Below are positions 5,098 to 7,068 of a stretch of 7,068 bases of DNA, piece by piece. The position numbers were made by a program, and so were the translations under genes. The notes under the pieces were generated by a model that did not search any database, had not been told where the DNA came from, and worked only from the letters and a program-made list of their open reading frames with translations. The DNA is from Actinomycetota bacterium (GTDB taxonomy: Bacteria; Actinomycetota; Actinomycetes; Propionibacteriales; Propionibacteriaceae). The first letter of the stretch is position 1. Each line of letters opens with the position of its first letter. The stretch spans positions 1 to 7,068 of the forward strand of contig JACRAA010000044.1 in the NCBI GenBank assembly GCA_016213595.1, given 5' to 3'.

Positions 5098-6309
5098 CTA
5101 TTCCTGGACAAGGTTCTCGAACCGGCTGTGCATGACCGCGATGCCGCTCGTCTCGGCCGGGTCTCCGCGGCGGACGCTGAACGACAGGGCCCGACGGACC
5201 TGCTCGATCCCTCTCGTCCTGTCCAGCGCCGCGACACCACCGTTGATGCTGAACATGCCCGGACGCAGCGGCAGGCGGGGGATGACGACGTCGACGGACC
5301 CGGTGCCGGGCATCAGCGTCGGGAAGGAGAAGCCGCCGTCGGTGGAGGTGTGACCCCAGACGACGAACCCCGTCTCGTGCTCGATCTCGAAGCCGAAGAC
5401 GGGCTTGTCGACCGGGGCGTGGCACGTGAAGTGCATGCGGATCGTCATGTCGTCACCGGTTCTGACTTGGTCGAGGGCGTGACCGTTCGACAGCACCTCG
5501 AACCGGTCGATCGTCACCTCGCCGCTGCCGACATGGCCCTTGATGTGCTCCGCGCCCGCAGCCTCGGGAGTCGTCGTGTTGTGCGCCTGGTCGGCGTACT
5601 CGTCGATGACGTCCTGCGCCCGGCCGACGCCCATGAGCTGGCCTCGGCGCAACCACGCCGCCTCGTCGCAGAAGGTGCGCATCTGGTCGATCGCGTGCGA
5701 GACGACGACGACGGTACGACCCTCGCGCCTCAGGTCGGCGAACTTCTGCGTGCACTTCTCCTGGAACGCCATGTCGCCGACGGCGAGCACCTCGTCGACG
5801 AGCAGCACGTCGGGCTCGACGTGGATGGAGACCGCGAACCCCAGCCGCACGTACATGCCGGACGAGTAGTTCTTCACCGGCTGGTCGATGAACTCGGAGA
5901 CGCCGGAGAAGTCGACGATCGAGTCGAACTTCCGGTCGATCTCGGCCTTGCTCATGCCGAGGATCGCGCCGTTGAGGTAGACGTTGTCGCGGCCCGACAG
6001 CTCCGGGTGGAAGCCTGAGCCCACCTCCAGCATCGCGGCCATCCGGCCGACGTGGCTGATGGAGCCCTTGTTCGGGCGCAGGATCCGCGCCATGCACTTG
6101 AGGAGGGTGGACTTGCCGGAGCCGTTGTTGCCGAGCAGCCCGAACGTCTTGCCCTGGTGGATCTCGAGGTCGACGTCACGCAGCGCCCAGAACTCGTCGT
6201 ACCGGGCCCGCCCCCCCTTGATGACCGTGGCCTTGAGCGAGCGCTGGCGGTCCCGGTAGATACGGAACGACTTCGAGACGTCGGAGACGACGACGGCGGG
6301 AGCGGTCAC
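5098..6309 (-). CDS. Wzt-type polysaccharide ABC exporter ATPase with glycan-binding domain
   Basis: This 403-residue nucleotide-binding protein powers ABC-2 export of a lipid-linked polysaccharide across the plasma membrane. The ATPase domain (about 1-245) has Walker A GNNGSGKST (60-68, Lys66), the signature YSSGM (148-152), Walker B VLLVDE (168-173) and the switch His205 (SHAID). Its order and its SGRDNVYLNGAILGMS segment match the Wzt/TagH/RfbE group. A separate C-terminal beta domain (about 258-380: SGEVTIDRFEVLSNG ... WGHTSTDG ... PGMFSINGGVAALD) resembles the Wzt C-terminal domain, which in Gram-negative O-antigen systems binds the modified chain end and sets substrate specificity. The short mycobacterial-type homologue lacks it. 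Start: GTG at 6307-6309, preceded by GGAGG (6314-6318), overlapping the permease stop by four bases (GTGA), so the two are coupled. Confidence 0.93.
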   Translation of the reverse strand: MTAPAVVVSDVSKSFRIYRDRQRSLKATVIKGGRARYDEFWALRDVDLEIHQGKTFGLLGNNGSGKSTLLKCMARILRPNKGSISHVGRMAAMLEVGSGFHPELSGRDNVYLNGAILGMSKAEIDRKFDSIVDFSGVSEFIDQPVKNYSSGMYVRLGFAVSIHVEPDVLLVDEVLAVGDMAFQEKCTQKFADLRREGRTVVVVSHAIDQMRTFCDEAAWLRRGQLMGVGRAQDVIDEYADQAHNTTTPEAAGAEHIKGHVGSGEVTIDRFEVLSNGHALDQVRTGDDMTIRMHFTCHAPVDKPVFGFEIEHETGFVVWGHTSTDGGFSFPTLMPGTGSVDVVIPRLPLRPGMFSINGGVAALDRTRGIEQVRRALSFSVRRGDPAETSGIAVMHSRFENLVQE

Positions 6310-7068
6310 AGCTCCTCCACGATCTGTGCGGAGAACCGGCGGAACACGAGTGCGCCGATGACGAGGGCGACGACGGCCCAGGCGAGCATGATGCCCCACC
6401 GCTGCAGCGGCGGCACCGCGAAGTCGTACAGGACGTTCCGGTAGGCCTCGACGAACTGGAAGCCCGGGTTGAGCTGGAAGATCGCGACGAAGGGGAAGTG
6501 GTACTTGTCCTGCGCCTGCTGGACGTACGAGAGGGGGAGCACGATCCCCGACGCGTAGAGCCACAGCTGCAGGAAGATGCCCCAGATGTGCTGGATGTCG
6601 CCGAAGTAGACCATGGCGATCGAGAGCACCAGCGAGACACCGAGCACGAACGCGATGTTGAGCAGGACGACGGGGATGAGGACGGGCAGCCGGAACAGCA
6701 CCCGGGCGCTTCCACCGGCGATCCCCATGAACAGCGTCAGCGCCGCCAGCTCCGTGACGAACGTGCTGGCCAGGGCGAAGATGCTCGACGTCGGCAGCAC
6801 GAACCGGGGGAAGTAGACCTTGGTGAGGAGCCCGGCGTTGTCGGTGAGTGCGCCACGTCCGATCGAGGTTCCGGTGGCCAGGAACCCCCAAGGGATGATC
6901 CCGCAGGCGACCCACAGCGCGAAGCTCTTGAGCCCCGAGTTCGTGCCCAACGGCGGCTCGGCGCGGACGAGGATCCCGAACACCAGCGAGTAGACGGCGA
7001 TGTTGGCGAGGGGGTTCAGCAGGGACCACAGTCGTCCGAGAACGGACTTCTTGTACTGGCCCTTGACC
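6306..7068 (-). CDS. Wzm-type ABC-2 polysaccharide export permease, 5' end missing
   Basis: The last 253 residues of an ABC-2 family permease run off the right edge. The first visible residues, VKGQYKKSVLGRLWSLLNPLANIAVYSLVFGILV, match the typical cytoplasmic interface helix and first membrane segment of Wzm/TagG/RfbD proteins, whose motif is R-Y-K-x-S-x-L-G-x-L-W-x-L-x-x-P. Further hydrophobic segments follow (WVACGIIPWGFLATG; TELAALTLFMGIAGG; LIPVVLLNIAFVLGVSLVLSIAMVYF; IFLQLWLYASGIVLPLSY; GIMLAWAVVALVIGALVF), giving about six in total as in the family. It also has the conserved YFPRFVLP and LNPGFQFVEAYRNVLYD stretches. A GTG at 6981-6983 is an internal valine, not the start; only a short N-terminal part is missing. 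It forms the membrane channel for the ATPase encoded immediately after it, with a 4-bp overlap. Confidence 0.93.
   Translation of the reverse strand, partial: VKGQYKKSVLGRLWSLLNPLANIAVYSLVFGILVRAEPPLGTNSGLKSFALWVACGIIPWGFLATGTSIGRGALTDNAGLLTKVYFPRFVLPTSSIFALASTFVTELAALTLFMGIAGGSARVLFRLPVLIPVVLLNIAFVLGVSLVLSIAMVYFGDIQHIWGIFLQLWLYASGIVLPLSYVQQAQDKYHFPFVAIFQLNPGFQFVEAYRNVLYDFAVPPLQRWGIMLAWAVVALVIGALVFRRFSAQIVEEL
6314..6318 (-). promoter_or_regulatory. Ribosome-binding site of the Wzt-type ATPase gene
   Basis: GGAGG on the minus strand lies four bases before the GTG at 6307-6309, inside the permease's final codons (VEEL). It supports the GTG start and translational coupling. Confidence 0.7.

Noticed and set aside
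5080..6018. A 312-codon open frame on the plus strand.
   Set aside because: It is antisense to the Wzt-type ATPase, whose Walker and signature motifs settle the coding strand. Its Val/Asp/Arg/Leu-rich composition is typical of a shadow frame.
6306..6983. GTG at 6981-6983 as the permease start.
   Set aside because: The frame continues upstream to the window edge with the conserved Y-K-K-S-V-L-G-R-L-W segment and the first membrane helix, so the true start lies outside.

Overview
The window is very GC-rich (roughly 70% by eye). Codon third positions are strongly G/C, GTG starts are used, and one promoter is placed as in leaderless transcripts. The DUF937 and Maf proteins also look actinobacterial. 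This suggests a high-GC actinomycete, perhaps a Nocardioides-like member of the Propionibacteriales; the genus is a guess.

Layout: (1) 1-1143, plus strand: the C-terminal part of a DUF937 (YidB-like) protein whose tail is a decaying 30-bp/10-residue tandem repeat, followed 4 bp later by a Maf-type nucleotide pyrophosphatase. (2) 1144-1412: an intergenic region with a 92-bp nested palindrome (25-bp perfect outer arms, AT-richer than its surroundings), a short hairpin plus direct repeat, and a TAnnnT -10 box seven bases upstream of a GTG codon. (3) 1413-4571, plus strand: a tight three-gene operon. It encodes a class V aminotransferase-fold PLP enzyme of the 'cysteine desulfurase-like' group that lacks the desulfurase cysteine, a cytosolic beta-lactamase-fold serine hydrolase lacking a recognisable Glu166, and a well-supported L-Ala-D/L-Glu dipeptide epimerase. 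(4) 4605-7068, minus strand: the 3' end of an ABC-2 polysaccharide export permease (Wzm type), a Wzt-type ATPase with a C-terminal glycan-binding domain, and a small lipoprotein. This block converges on the epimerase gene with a 33-bp gap.

How the genes may work together: the epimerase points to use of peptidoglycan-derived L-Ala-D-Glu. The two upstream enzymes, packed into the same transcript, may act on related D-amino-acid or acylated peptide metabolites, but their substrates cannot be read from sequence. The Wzm/Wzt pair exports a lipid-linked surface polysaccharide. The lipoprotein behind it may share its transcript or simply be adjacent.

The best candidates for something undescribed are the 92-bp nested palindrome and the three-gene operon with two catalytically atypical enzymes. 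No mobile element, CRISPR array, tRNA or rRNA was recognised.
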